The notes: generated by a model not told the origin, from the letters alone. A stretch of 64,000 nt of DNA from Candidatus Praeruminimicrobium purgamenti (GCA_018433585.1 JAHDQW010000001.1:186001-250000), one strand, 5' to 3'; shown: positions 17,014-27,054, counted from the stretch's first letter. Numbers and translations are program-made.

Positions 17014-19731
17014 ATGGAAGTATTATATATAATAGATGCGAGCGCTTATATCCACAGAGCTTATCATGCAATAAAACCGCTTACCACGTCTAAAGGTATT
17101 CCTACAAATGCAGTGTACGGGTTTATTAAATTAATAAATAAAATCAAAAATGAAAAAAAGCCTGATTATATGGCAGTGTGTTTTGATCATCCTTCAAAAA
17201 ATTTCAGACATACATTATCTCCTGAATATAAAGCAAACAGAAAAGAAATAGAAACGGATCTTATCAAACAAATGCCGATAGCAAGAGAAGCTGTAGAGGC
17301 TATGCAGCTGTGCCTGTTGGAAAAAAGCGGTTATGAGGCTGACGACATAATAGGAACTCTTGCAAAAAGAGCCGAAGCAAAAAATATAAAGGCGGTAATT
17401 GTTACAGGGGACAAAGATTTGTTCCAGCTTGTTAATGAAAATATAAATATATGGAATGAATCAAAAAATATTATGTTTGACAAGGATAAAGTTTATGAAA
17501 AATACGGGATATATCCTGAGCAGATAGTAGATATGCTGGCGCTTATGGGAGATGCCTGCGACAATGTTTCAGGAATTAAAGGAATCGGAGAAAAAACGGC
17601 AGTAAAGCTTATCCAAACTTACGGTAATATTGAAAATATTATAGCAAACGCATATTCCATAAAGGGTAAACTTTCAGAATTAGTAAAAAACGGTACGGAA
17701 AGCGCCTTGTTAAGCAAAAAACTTGTACAGCTTGATCTTAATGTTCCTTTGGACGTATCAATGGACGATATAAAATTTAATGATAATCTTTTTTGTAATG
17801 CAACTGACTTTTTAACCAAATACGAATTATACAGTTTTATTTGCAAAAACAGCGGCGAATCTGTCAAACAATCTGTTGCCGCCGGCGAAATCAAAAATTT
17901 TCAGCATGAAAAAGAAAAAAAGAAAATATTCATAGAGAATAATGTAAAAATAGTTAACAATATTGAAACGGCAAAAGAACTTAGCCGTAAATTGTTATTA
18001 CGCAATGAAGTAGCCGTAAATTTTGAAACAACAGGCTATGATATTATAAAGGATTTTATAGTAGGGGTGTCTTTTTGTTACGGTAATGACGACAATTATT
18101 ATATACCTGTCAATCATAATGATTTTACAATACAGCAGTTAAACCAGAAAGATTTTGTCGAAGTTTTTAAAGTAGTTCTGGAATCTGATAAAATTAAATT
18201 CAGCGGGTATGATTTTAAATTTGTAAAGCATATGCTGCAAAAGATAAATATTAATTTGAATAATATTTATTTTGATGCAATGATAGCTTCTTACTGCATA
18301 GATCCTTCAAGTGAACACACAATAGAATATACGGCAGAAAAATTTTTAAATTATCATATAAGCGGCAGTGATGACATATTCGGCAAAGGAGCGAAAAAAA
18401 TCAGCGCTGATTCTTTGAATCAGGAAACTTTGTCAAAATATTCATGTTCAAAAAGCATTGCTTTATTTCATTTAACGGATACTTTGCTTCAAGAAATGGA
18501 TAATAAAAAACTTACTGATTTGTTTTTTAATATTGAAATGCCTGTAGTATCCGTTTTATTTGATATGGAACAAACCGGAATAAAAATAGATGAAAATTTT
18601 CTGAGAGATTTCGACGGTAAAATTGTTAATGAAATATCCATCGTCGAAAATAAAGTTTATGATTTAGCTCAGGAAAAATTTAATATAAACTCGCCTAAAC
18701 AGTTATCGTCAGTATTGTTCGAAAAATTAAAAATTCCGGCGGTTAAAAAAACAAAAACCGGATATTCTACCGATGAATCTGTTCTTGCTGAACTGACTGA
18801 ATATGATATTGCAAAAGAAATTTTAAAATACAGAGAATTGCAGAAGCTTAAAAGTACATATATTGATTCGATGAGCAGATATATAAAATATGAAGGCGAA
18901 AGAATACATACGATTTTTAATCAGGCTGTTACTACTACCGGCAGGCTTTCATCATCAGAACCTAATTTGCAGAATATTCCTAACAGAACTGATTACGGCA
19001 GACAACTCCGCAAAGCTTTTATTGCCTCAGACGGCAAAATATTTGTTTCGGCAGATTATTCGCAAATAGATTTGAGAGTTTTAGCTCATATTTCGGATGA
19101 TAAAATTTTAATTAGCGCTTTTAACAGCGGAGAAGACATTCACACGGCAACTGCTATGGAAGTTTTTAATATAAAAAATCAAGAAGATGTCACAAAAGAG
19201 ATGCGAATGTCGGCGAAATCTATAAATTTCGGAATAGTTTACGGGATTTCGGCGTTCGGATTATCAAAACAGCTGTCAATAAGCGTAAAACAGGCAAAAG
19301 CGTATATAGACATGTATTTGACGAGATACGGCGGAGTGAAAAAATGGACGTCATCCGTTATAGAAGAAGCAAAAAGAAACGGATATGTAAAGACATTAAC
19401 CGGAAGAATCAGATATATACCCGAAATAAATTCGACAAATAAGCAAACAGTTTCTTTTGGAGAGAGGATGGCATTGAATACTCCTATACAGGGAACATCC
19501 GCGGATATTATTAAGATAGCCATGATAAATGTCTCAAAAAAAATAAAAGAAAAAAGCTTGAAAGCAAAAATATTGCTTCAGGTTCACGATGATTTGCTTT
19601 TGGAAATTCCGCAGGAAGAAGAAAATGCTGTTATTAAAATGCTACAATATGAAATGGAAAATGCTATGAATTTAAAAGTGCCGCTTTTGGTTGATATTAA
19701 AAAAGGCGAAAATTGGGCGGATATGAAATGA
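17014..19731 (+). CDS. polA: DNA polymerase I, proofreading site lost
   Basis: 905 residues. Residues 1 to about 290 form the 5' nuclease (IIDASAYIHRAYHA, SGYEADDIIGTLA, TGDKDLFQL, GDACDNVSGIKGIGEKTA). The middle part has the 3'-5' exonuclease fold but not its metal ligands: the first DxE site reads VNFETTG, and the later Asp positions read GYDFKFVKHML and YSCSKSIAL. The polymerase domain is intact: TTGRLSSSEPNLQNIPNR, DYSQIDLRVLAH, SAKSINFGIVYG, QVHDDLLLE. The ATG at 17014 follows AAAGAGG. Used in replication primer removal and repair. Loss of proofreading also occurs in Bacillus and Thermus Pol I. Confidence 0.96.
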   Translation: MEVLYIIDASAYIHRAYHAIKPLTTSKGIPTNAVYGFIKLINKIKNEKKPDYMAVCFDHPSKNFRHTLSPEYKANRKEIETDLIKQMPIAREAVEAMQLCLLEKSGYEADDIIGTLAKRAEAKNIKAVIVTGDKDLFQLVNENINIWNESKNIMFDKDKVYEKYGIYPEQIVDMLALMGDACDNVSGIKGIGEKTAVKLIQTYGNIENIIANAYSIKGKLSELVKNGTESALLSKKLVQLDLNVPLDVSMDDIKFNDNLFCNATDFLTKYELYSFICKNSGESVKQSVAAGEIKNFQHEKEKKKIFIENNVKIVNNIETAKELSRKLLLRNEVAVNFETTGYDIIKDFIVGVSFCYGNDDNYYIPVNHNDFTIQQLNQKDFVEVFKVVLESDKIKFSGYDFKFVKHMLQKININLNNIYFDAMIASYCIDPSSEHTIEYTAEKFLNYHISGSDDIFGKGAKKISADSLNQETLSKYSCSKSIALFHLTDTLLQEMDNKKLTDLFFNIEMPVVSVLFDMEQTGIKIDENFLRDFDGKIVNEISIVENKVYDLAQEKFNINSPKQLSSVLFEKLKIPAVKKTKTGYSTDESVLAELTEYDIAKEILKYRELQKLKSTYIDSMSRYIKYEGERIHTIFNQAVTTTGRLSSSEPNLQNIPNRTDYGRQLRKAFIASDGKIFVSADYSQIDLRVLAHISDDKILISAFNSGEDIHTATAMEVFNIKNQEDVTKEMRMSAKSINFGIVYGISAFGLSKQLSISVKQAKAYIDMYLTRYGGVKKWTSSVIEEAKRNGYVKTLTGRIRYIPEINSTNKQTVSFGERMALNTPIQGTSADIIKIAMINVSKKIKEKSLKAKILLQVHDDLLLEIPQEEENAVIKMLQYEMENAMNLKVPLLVDIKKGENWADMK

Positions 19732-20318
19732 TAATAGGTCTTACAGGAAGTATAGCAACAGGTAAAAGCCAATCATCTAAAGTTTTTAAAGAACTCGGAT
19801 GCTATGTTATAGACGCCGATAAAATATCAGGTCTTTTGACAACAAAAGGGAGCAAAAGTTTAAAAGATATTGTCGATAATTTCGGGACAGACGTTCTGAC
19901 GTCGCAGGGGTATTTGAACAGAAAAAAATTAGCCGGTATTATTTTTAACGATAAACAGTCCAAGAAAGATTTAGAGAGAATTCTCCATCCCCATATAATA
20001 AAAAAAATAAACGAAATAATTGCAAGAAAATATAAACTTGTCGATATAGTAGTCGATGCACCTTTGTTGTTTGAAGTGGGACTGGACAGAATTTGCGATA
20101 AAATTATTGTTATTTACGCAGATTACCGCCTCCAGTTAAAAAGACTTGTCAGAAGGGATAAAATATCAAAAGACGAAGCCGTAAAAAGAATAGCTTTGCA
20201 GATGCCGATTGAAGATAAAATGAAAATGGCGGATATTACCATAGATAATTCTTCTACGCTTTCTGATTTGAAAAAAAATATAAAATTTATATACAAAGAA
20301 TTAAAACAAAGACAGTAA
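19728..20318 (+). CDS. coaE: Dephospho-CoA kinase
   Basis: Last step of coenzyme A synthesis: phosphorylates the 3'-hydroxyl of dephospho-CoA with ATP. The P-loop is in GLTGSIATGKSQ, the substrate-site VIDADKIS follows, and VVDAPLLFEVGLD and LVRRDKISKDEAVKRI are family segments. At 196 residues the length is normal. The ATG overlaps the polA stop (ATGA), so it is read from the polA transcript. The other late CoA gene in this window, coaD, is about 14 kb away. Confidence 0.93.
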   Translation: MIIGLTGSIATGKSQSSKVFKELGCYVIDADKISGLLTTKGSKSLKDIVDNFGTDVLTSQGYLNRKKLAGIIFNDKQSKKDLERILHPHIIKKINEIIARKYKLVDIVVDAPLLFEVGLDRICDKIIVIYADYRLQLKRLVRRDKISKDEAVKRIALQMPIEDKMKMADITIDNSSTLSDLKKNIKFIYKELKQRQ

Positions 20319-20327
20319 GTTGTTTTA

Positions 20328-20356
20328 TTGTCAAACAATGTGAAATATTATAAAAT
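20328..20356 (+). promoter_or_regulatory. Promoter upstream of der
   Basis: TTGTCA at 20328-20333, a 17-base spacer and TAAAAT at 20351-20356. A TATAAA two bases earlier is an alternative -10. The leader to der would be about 130 bases long; no structured element was recognised in it. Confidence 0.65.
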
Positions 20357-20494
20357 TTAAAGTCCAAAAAAATACAAGTGCTCAATTTGGCTAATACAAA
20401 AGGAATATAACGGCTGTCATTAAGTAGATTTTTGATACGAGTCTGTCCTTTTAGCTTTGTGTTTAATTTAAAGATTGGGAGTAAAAACCTTATA

Positions 20495-21826
20495 ATGTAT
20501 AAAAAAATTGCTATAGTCGGAAGACCAAATGTAGGAAAATCAACGCTGTTTAACAGATTTATAGGCAGAAAAAAAGCAATCATTCATGATACTCCGGGAA
20601 CTACAAGAGACAGAAATGATTTTGCCATAAAATGGAAAGACAAAAATTTTATTGTAACCGATACTGCCGGATGGAGCAGTAATGTATCCGAATTCTCTCA
20701 TGCAATGAGCCAGCAATTGGATATGGCTGTTCAAAGCAGCGATATAATTCTTTTTGTTGTAGACGGTAAAGAAGGAATACATCCTTTTGATCCTATTATT
20801 GCAAAATCTGTAAGGGCAAGCCAAAAACCTGTAATTTTAGTTATAAACAAAATAGATACATTTGCCGAAGAAGTTAAAGTTTATGAATTTTATAAGTTAG
20901 GTTTTGACTTGGTAATACCAGTTTCTTCCACGCACGGAAGAAATATGGTCGAATTGTTGGAATCGATTTGCGGTCTTATAGGTGACAGCGATGTTGAAGA
21001 AGTTCAGGAAGAAGTTTTGAAAATTATTTTTGTCGGGAAACCTAATGTCGGCAAATCGTCACTTGTAAATGCAATTGTCAAAGAAGAAAGATGTATTGTC
21101 CATAACACTCCCGGTACGACCAGAGATTCTTTGACTGTGCATGCGACATATAATGATACTGATTATTTGCTTATAGATACTGCCGGCTTGCACAGAGGCA
21201 ATAAAACAAAAGACGATATGGAATATTTGTCAAATTTAAGCACAAATTACGCTTTAGATGAAGCGGACATCGCTGTTTTGGTGGCGGATGCTTCTCAGGG
21301 AATAGGAGAAACGGAAGCAAAAATAGCCGGAATAATCATCGAGAAGAAAAAACCTTGCATTATAGCTGTAAATAAATGGGATTTGATAGAAGATAAAGAA
21401 GAAAAAGTAAAACTTTTTCAAAATCAATTGGAAGAAAAATTAAAGTTCTTAAATTGGGCTGATATTGTATTTATATCCGCTAAGACAGGCCAAAGGATAG
21501 ACAGAATTTTCAGATTAGCGCCTTTAATCTACAAAGAGTATTCTAAGCTTGTAACGCAAGAAGAGTTAAATGACGTAATAAGACATGCCGTAGCAAAAAC
21601 GCCGTATACGAGAAAAGGAAAAATATTAAAAATAAAAGAAGCCGAACAATTGATTTCAAAACCGCCTACATTCAGGTTTTCAGTCAATGACTTGGAATTA
21701 CTGCATTTTTCCTACAGGAGATATTTGGAAAACAGCCTGAGAGAGAGATTTTCTTTTAAAGGAACTCCTATAATATTGAAATTCAGGCAGTTCGCAAAAA
21801 GCGAATCAAAGGATATGGTGCTTTAA
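20495..21826 (+). CDS. der: Ribosome-assembly GTPase Der (EngA)
   Basis: Essential GTPase for 50S subunit maturation. Two tandem G domains are visible, with P-loops GRPNVGKSTLFNRF and GKPNVGKSSLVNAI, G3 motifs DTAGW and DTAGLH, and G4 motifs NKID and NKWD. They are followed by the KH-like C-terminal domain (RHAVAKTPYTRKGKILKI). The frame extends 63 bases further upstream, but the canonical protein begins MYKKIAIVGRPN, so ATG 20495 (443 residues) is chosen. The nearest GGGAG is 13 bases before it, a long spacing. Next gene starts at the very next base after the stop. Confidence 0.95.
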   Translation: MYKKIAIVGRPNVGKSTLFNRFIGRKKAIIHDTPGTTRDRNDFAIKWKDKNFIVTDTAGWSSNVSEFSHAMSQQLDMAVQSSDIILFVVDGKEGIHPFDPIIAKSVRASQKPVILVINKIDTFAEEVKVYEFYKLGFDLVIPVSSTHGRNMVELLESICGLIGDSDVEEVQEEVLKIIFVGKPNVGKSSLVNAIVKEERCIVHNTPGTTRDSLTVHATYNDTDYLLIDTAGLHRGNKTKDDMEYLSNLSTNYALDEADIAVLVADASQGIGETEAKIAGIIIEKKKPCIIAVNKWDLIEDKEEKVKLFQNQLEEKLKFLNWADIVFISAKTGQRIDRIFRLAPLIYKEYSKLVTQEELNDVIRHAVAKTPYTRKGKILKIKEAEQLISKPPTFRFSVNDLELLHFSYRRYLENSLRERFSFKGTPIILKFRQFAKSESKDMVL

Positions 21827-22426
21827 ATGGATATTATTGTTTACTTAATTTGTTCTTATCTTTGCGGATCAATTCCGTTTGCTTATATTATTGCTAAACT
21901 GTTTAAAAAAATCGACATAAGAAAATGCGGTTCCGGAAATCCCGGTGCGACAAATGTTTTTAGAGAGGTAAGCAAACCTCTGGGAGTTTTAACATTTTTA
22001 TTTGATGCGCTTAAAGGTTTTATCCCGGTATATTTTGCATTTATTGTTAATCAGTCAGTGTATTTTATTTTAGCCGTTGCTTTAGTTACTATTCTTGGGC
22101 ATATATTTACAATATTCCTTAAATTTAAAGGCGGGAAAGGCGTTGCAACAGGATGCGGTATTTTTATTGCTTTTGCCCCTGTCGTAACTTTAATATGTTT
22201 TGCCGTTTTTGCTTTGGTTTTATTTTTGTCAAAATATGTGGCTCTTTCATCTATAACCGCTGCGATTATACTGCCGCTGTGTCTGGCATTATTTCATTAT
22301 CCTGATACGATTATTTTGTTTGCGTGTTTAGTTGCCGTATTGGTTGTGATAAGACATGCGGGTAATATTAAAAGAATTATAAAAGGCACTGAAAGTAAAA
22401 TTTCTGCCAAAAAAAATGCCGATTAA
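21827..22426 (+). CDS. plsY: Acyl-phosphate:glycerol-3-phosphate acyltransferase
   Basis: Integral membrane enzyme that transfers an acyl group from acyl phosphate to glycerol 3-phosphate, the first step of phospholipid synthesis. The family motifs SGNPGATNVFR, GHIFTIFLKFKGGKGVATG and about five membrane helices are present, and 199 residues is typical. It starts directly after the der stop and is followed by gpsA, which makes its substrate glycerol 3-phosphate, so the pair forms a short lipid-synthesis unit. Confidence 0.95.
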   Translation: MDIIVYLICSYLCGSIPFAYIIAKLFKKIDIRKCGSGNPGATNVFREVSKPLGVLTFLFDALKGFIPVYFAFIVNQSVYFILAVALVTILGHIFTIFLKFKGGKGVATGCGIFIAFAPVVTLICFAVFALVLFLSKYVALSSITAAIILPLCLALFHYPDTIILFACLVAVLVVIRHAGNIKRIIKGTESKISAKKNAD

Positions 22427-22444
22427 CATTTAAAGAGGGTAAAT

Positions 22445-23437
22445 ATGAAAATAACTGTTTTAGGAGCAGGGTCATGGGGAACGACATTGGCTTGTTTATT
22501 AGCCGATAACGGACATGATGTTTCTTTGTGGGAATTTGATAAAAATGTCGCAGATAAATTAAATTCTGAAAGGTTAATCCCTTTTATCGGCGGAGCAAAT
22601 ATCCCCGGCAGTATAAAAATTTCAAGCAATTTGAAAATGATAAATGATTCTGATTCCGTATTATTTGTAGTTCCGTCTCATTTCTTAAGATCAACGGTTA
22701 CAGCGATAAAAAATCTCGGTATAAATATATCTGATAAATTAATAATGAGCGCTACTAAAGGAATTGAAACTGAAACGTTGCTGAGAGTTTCTGAGATTAT
22801 AGAAGAAATTTTCCCTGAAACAAAAGATAAAATTGTAGCGTTATCAGGTCCTAGCCATGCCGAAGAAGTATCAAAAAAAATACCTACAGTTGTTATATCT
22901 GCTTCCATGAATGAAGAAAATGCAAAAAAATGCAGAGATTTGTTCATGAATGATTATTTCAGAGTTTACACACAAAAAGACATAGTCGGAGTTGAATTGG
23001 GAGCTTCTTTAAAAAATGTTTTCGCTGTCGCCGGAGGAATAGTTGACGGTTTATCTTTCGGTGATAATACGAAAGCGGCGATAGTTTCAAGAGGATTGAA
23101 AGAACTTGTGCGGTTGGGTGTCGCTTTGGGAGGGAAAGAGCAGACTTTTTACGGTCTTTCCGGAGTAGGCGATTTAATGGTTACTTGCTTTTCAAAACAT
23201 TCAAGAAACAGGAATTTAGGCGAAATGATAGCCCGCGGGAAAACGCTGCATCAGGCTGAAAGAGAACTGCAAATGGTTGCCGAAGGAGTAAAAACGTCAA
23301 TAAGCGCTTATGAACTCGGTAAAAAATTAAACATAGAGCTGCCTATAATAAACGAGGTCTATGAAGTATTGTTTAAAAATAAAAATCCAAAACAGGCTGT
23401 TTATGATTTAATGACAAGAACTCCAAAGTCTGAGTGA
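22445..23437 (+). CDS. gpsA: NAD(P)-dependent glycerol-3-phosphate dehydrogenase
   Basis: Reduces dihydroxyacetone phosphate to sn-glycerol 3-phosphate for phospholipid synthesis. The N-terminal dinucleotide fold is VLGAGSWGTTLA; VVPSHFLR, SATKGIE and ALSGPSHAEEV follow; the active-site Lys lies in GASLKNVFAVAGGI and the substrate loop in KHSRNRNLG. AAAGAGGG stands before the ATG. 330 residues is the usual length. Confidence 0.96.
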   Translation: MKITVLGAGSWGTTLACLLADNGHDVSLWEFDKNVADKLNSERLIPFIGGANIPGSIKISSNLKMINDSDSVLFVVPSHFLRSTVTAIKNLGINISDKLIMSATKGIETETLLRVSEIIEEIFPETKDKIVALSGPSHAEEVSKKIPTVVISASMNEENAKKCRDLFMNDYFRVYTQKDIVGVELGASLKNVFAVAGGIVDGLSFGDNTKAAIVSRGLKELVRLGVALGGKEQTFYGLSGVGDLMVTCFSKHSRNRNLGEMIARGKTLHQAERELQMVAEGVKTSISAYELGKKLNIELPIINEVYEVLFKNKNPKQAVYDLMTRTPKSE

Positions 23438-23450
23438 AAAGAGGTATAAA

Positions 23451-23717
23451 ATGACAAAAAATGATTTAGTGGAAAAAATTTCTAATATTTTGCCTTCTAA
23501 GAAAGATGCGAATACCATTGTCAATGCGTTGTTTGATGAAATAGTTTCTTCAATAAGAAACGGAGAAAAAGTTGTTATTACAGGTTTTGGCAGTTTTAAT
23601 CTAGTTACGACTGAAACAAAAAAAGGAAGAAATCCAAAAACGGGCGAGTCTTTAATGATTCCGCCAAAGAAAAAAATAAGATTTAAACAATCTAAAGACA
23701 TGTTCAGTCAACAGTAA
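23451..23717 (+). CDS. HU/IHF-family DNA-binding protein
   Basis: An 88-residue histone-like protein that binds and bends DNA as a dimer. The signature GFGSFNLVTTETKKGRNPK, then the beta-arm end PPKKKIRFKQSKDM, is clear. N-terminal helices begin MTKNDLVEKISN. It cannot be told from this sequence whether it acts as HU or in a specific IHF-like way. AAAGAGG before the ATG. It shares the run of genes with gpsA and a MerR-type regulator downstream. Confidence 0.93.
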   Translation: MTKNDLVEKISNILPSKKDANTIVNALFDEIVSSIRNGEKVVITGFGSFNLVTTETKKGRNPKTGESLMIPPKKKIRFKQSKDMFSQQ

Positions 23718-23733
23718 ATCACCGCAGGTATTT

Positions 23734-24081
23734 ATGCTAAATATTGAAAAGAAATATTTGACAATCGGCGAAATCTCAAAAATTACTCAAGTCCCGGCGT
23801 ACACGTTAAGATATTGGGAAAGAGAGTTTAAACTGCTTAAACCTGAAAGACATTCCGGTTTAAGGAAATATTCATCTTCAGACGTCGAATTGATAAATAA
23901 AATAAAAGAACTGTTATATAAACAAAAATTTACTATAGAAGGAGTTAAAAAGTACTTAAACGGAGACAGAAGAAAAAAAACAGTTAGTCTTCATGAAGAA
24001 TCTTCTGCCGCATCAGATTCAAAAAAAATATCTGAAATAAAAGAAGAAATTTCCGAACTGTTGGCTATTTTAAAAAAATAA
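23734..24081 (+). CDS. MerR-family transcriptional regulator
   Basis: 115 residues. The N-terminal winged helix-turn-helix has the MerR signature IGEISKITQVPAYTLRYWERE, followed by the wing (PERHSGLRKYSSSDVELI) and a short coiled coil at the C-terminus. No effector domain or metal-binding Cys set is present, so it resembles the small RacA/HspR-like or SoxR-unrelated group that follows HU/IHF genes in several bacteria. Target genes cannot be deduced. Confidence 0.85.
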   Translation: MLNIEKKYLTIGEISKITQVPAYTLRYWEREFKLLKPERHSGLRKYSSSDVELINKIKELLYKQKFTIEGVKKYLNGDRRKKTVSLHEESSAASDSKKISEIKEEISELLAILKK

Positions 24082-24122
24082 AAACCTGTCTCTTTTAATT
24101 ACGATAAAATTACTAAAATGAT

Positions 24123-25289
24123 ATGAGATATTTTCTTCTGATTTCATTCTTTTTGTTTTTTCATCCGGCTGTTTATGCAGTTTATTTGACGTATTCGGAT
24201 CAAAGTGTTTATTTAGTTTCAAATCTGTCGCAGTTCTCCCAAAAATCTCAATGGATAAATTTAGACTCTTATATAAATTATATGAGTCCTCAAGTAATTT
24301 ATTATAACGGAACTTTACCTGAAGACTTGATAACTTTGGAACCGAATTGTTTTTCGGAATTGGACTATGTTCCTGATACTGAAAACCGCTTAATCTCTCC
24401 TGAAAATATTAAAGATTTTATATTTATAAAAAGTGAAGGCAGCGTTAAAATCGAAGCGTCATATGCAGACGCTTATAATAATGATATCTCCGACGGATAC
24501 CCTAAAATATACTACAGAAAAGGTTCTTCGTCAGATTCATGGACGGAAATTATTTTGAACAGAGTTAATTCAAATTTTTTTAATGCGGATATAACGCTTG
24601 ATTACGGAGTATACGATTATTTTGTAGTAGCGGATAATGACTATTATCCGGGAGTGTATACTTCTGATACAAAAACTTTTGTTGTAACGGAAAGGCCTCA
24701 TTCTTTTATTAATCTAAATACTAATTTACAAGATGAAAAAGGAAATCAGAATGTCAATGTAAGGTTTAATTGGTCTGCATCTAAAGGAGTTGACAGCGAC
24801 ATATTAAGATATATTTTATATATAGGTACTGAAATTAATTCAATGCAATCTTTAGATTTGTCTACTGAAAACGTTTATACAGCAAATTTATTATCTCCGA
24901 GAACAAGATATTACTGGAAAGTTGATGTTCAGAACCAATACGGAGCAACAATGTTAAATCCTCAGATTTATGTGTTTGTCACTCTCGGTGAAATTGCAAG
25001 AGTGTATAATGCTCCAAATCCTTTCAATCCTCAAGCAGGCGAAAAAACAAGAATTTTTTTTGAAATGCCGGAAACAGGTTCTGCGCAGATGGATATATAT
25101 TCCGAATACGGAGATAAAATCTATCATATTTCGGCAGATAATCTGCCGAAAGGAAGCAATGAAATAGTATATGACGGCAGAGATGATTACGGTAATATAT
25201 TGTATAACGGAACATATCTTTGCATTGTAAAAAAGAAGTTTGCCGGACAAACAAAAACGGAAAGGTGCAGGTTATTAATTATAAAATAA
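24123..25289 (+). CDS. Exported surface protein with FlgD-like/sorting-type C-terminal domain
   Basis: A signal peptide ends around residue 18 (HPAVYA). The middle has a possible carbohydrate-binding/starch-like beta domain (residues about 100-180) and a fibronectin III-like part (VNVRFNWSASKGVDSDILRY). The last about 95 residues follow the pattern NAPNPFNPQAGEKTRI...MDIYSEYGDKIYHI...YDGRDDYGNILYNGTYLC. This is the FlgD Ig-like or T9SS type A-like C-terminal domain common on secreted proteins of several phyla. The following gene encodes a PorV-like barrel. Exact function unknown. Confidence 0.75.
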   Translation: MRYFLLISFFLFFHPAVYAVYLTYSDQSVYLVSNLSQFSQKSQWINLDSYINYMSPQVIYYNGTLPEDLITLEPNCFSELDYVPDTENRLISPENIKDFIFIKSEGSVKIEASYADAYNNDISDGYPKIYYRKGSSSDSWTEIILNRVNSNFFNADITLDYGVYDYFVVADNDYYPGVYTSDTKTFVVTERPHSFINLNTNLQDEKGNQNVNVRFNWSASKGVDSDILRYILYIGTEINSMQSLDLSTENVYTANLLSPRTRYYWKVDVQNQYGATMLNPQIYVFVTLGEIARVYNAPNPFNPQAGEKTRIFFEMPETGSAQMDIYSEYGDKIYHISADNLPKGSNEIVYDGRDDYGNILYNGTYLCIVKKKFAGQTKTERCRLLIIK

Positions 25290-27037
25290 TAGGTATTGTA
25301 TTATTCGGATTGTTTATATCCAGAGAGATTGATGCCGAAGGGAAAAGGAAAAATTTTCTCTCTCACGGGCCTTCTGTTTCTTCTTTTTCTCAGGGAGAAA
25401 CTGTACTGAACAATCTCAACGACCCTGCAATAATATATTACAACAGTTCGCTTCTTTCTTTTTTTAATTACAATACAGTTTCTCTGTCCAGATATAATTT
25501 GTTTGACGGTACATCATATAATTCCGCTTCGGCAAGCTTTTTTTTGTTTGAAAATCTCGCTGCCGGATTTTCTTTTATAAATTTATCAAGCGGTGATATT
25601 GAATTGAGAAAAGACCCTTTTGATAAAGCCAAAACGGTTTCTACAAACCAATGGGCATATATTTTCGGGTTGTCGTCTTTAATTAGACCGATAGACACTG
25701 CAGTAGGTTTTAACGTGAAATATATATCTTTTGATTTATACGAGAAGAGTGATGCGGGAACATCTTTAGATTTTTCTTTGTCAAAATTTTTTAATAATGT
25801 TGATGTTACCTATACACAGATAACTTTAGGTTTTGGCATATCGGCTCAAAATATTACAGGAACAGGAATCAAACTTGATAAATACAGGGAAGATTTTCAA
25901 AAGATTTTTATATTAAGTTCATTAGTCGCAATACCTACAAGGTTCCATTTTGACAGTCATGATACTTTATCTTTCTCTTTTGATTTGAAAAATGAAGATT
26001 CTTATAACGAATTTTTTACCGGTGCGGAATATAAATTTGCGGACAGATATGCGGTGAGATGCGGTTATTACCCCGATCATATTACAGCAGGTCTCGGGTT
26101 GAATATTTCCAGCCTTTCAGTTAATTATTCAGCCGATTTTAACGAAATAGATTTGATTAACAGATTTTCTTTAACATATAAATGGAATAAGAAACAAAAA
26201 AAAGAGAATATCCTTTCTGTAGAGGCAAAAAATGCGCTTACGGAAGACAGAATCTCTCAAAAACAAGCTGAGGAATTATTTGATAAAGCTAAAAAATTTT
26301 ATTCAAAAAAACAATATCTTTATGCAACAGATTTGCTGCAAAAAATAATTCTGGATTATCCGAATTATGAATCACCTTTATTTTTTTATAAGAAAATCAG
26401 AAAGGATATGAAAGATAATTCTGTTTCAACTTTAACAAGCGATTTTGATGTTTATTCTTATGCTGCAGGATACACCAATTATTATTCTGCAAATTATTCT
26501 CAATGTTTGAAAGAATGGATGAAGTATCTGCAGTTTGATAATCAAAATAAAGAAATAAAAGAATACTACCAAAAGGTTGAAAAAATATTAAATAATTCAA
26601 TTATGGAAGAGCAACGAAAAGAGTTTGAAGCGCAGGCTTCCCAGATGCTTCATGACGGCATTAATAAATTTAATGCAAAACAGTGGATATCTTCTATTAA
26701 ACAAATGGAAAAATTGCAGCTTTTTGTTAAAACTTCAAGATATGCCGCTTCGCTTAATTATTATTCTTCGGCAAAAGATTACATAGACAGAGCCGTTAAG
26801 GAATTATCATTGTCTGTAAAAAAAGAAAGCGTAAACAAGAATTCAATCTGCCAGACTGCGCCTGCCGAATATGCGGAAATTGATGAGAAAATGGCTGATG
26901 AAAAATATAAAGAAGGACTTGTCCTTTATGCTAAAGGGAAATATTTTGAAGCGGAAAGAATGTGGGAACTTACATTGAGATTAAACCCAAACCATACAAG
27001 AGCCAAAAATGCGCTTAAACATATTAACAGTGATTAA
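25265..27037 (+). CDS. PorV/PorQ-like outer-membrane barrel with TPR C-terminus
   Basis: The start chosen is a GTG in the overlap with the upstream gene, giving MQVINYKIIGIVLFGLFIS, a signal peptide. An earlier TTG at 25220 would put a basic tail in front of it. Residues about 30-310 have alternating strands and the PorV/UPF0164-like pattern (LNDPAIIYYNSSLLSFF, AAGFSFINLSSGDI, GLGLNISSLSVNYS). From about residue 330 on are TPR-like repeats (AEELFDKAKKFYSKKQYLYA; KYKEGLVLYAKGKYFEAERM). It probably sits in the outer membrane, with the repeats binding partners. Pairing with a sorting-domain protein is suggestive. Confidence 0.65.
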   Translation: MQVINYKIIGIVLFGLFISREIDAEGKRKNFLSHGPSVSSFSQGETVLNNLNDPAIIYYNSSLLSFFNYNTVSLSRYNLFDGTSYNSASASFFLFENLAAGFSFINLSSGDIELRKDPFDKAKTVSTNQWAYIFGLSSLIRPIDTAVGFNVKYISFDLYEKSDAGTSLDFSLSKFFNNVDVTYTQITLGFGISAQNITGTGIKLDKYREDFQKIFILSSLVAIPTRFHFDSHDTLSFSFDLKNEDSYNEFFTGAEYKFADRYAVRCGYYPDHITAGLGLNISSLSVNYSADFNEIDLINRFSLTYKWNKKQKKENILSVEAKNALTEDRISQKQAEELFDKAKKFYSKKQYLYATDLLQKIILDYPNYESPLFFYKKIRKDMKDNSVSTLTSDFDVYSYAAGYTNYYSANYSQCLKEWMKYLQFDNQNKEIKEYYQKVEKILNNSIMEEQRKEFEAQASQMLHDGINKFNAKQWISSIKQMEKLQLFVKTSRYAASLNYYSSAKDYIDRAVKELSLSVKKESVNKNSICQTAPAEYAEIDEKMADEKYKEGLVLYAKGKYFEAERMWELTLRLNPNHTRAKNALKHINSD

Positions 27038-27054
27038 ATATTGCTTTTTTTTAA

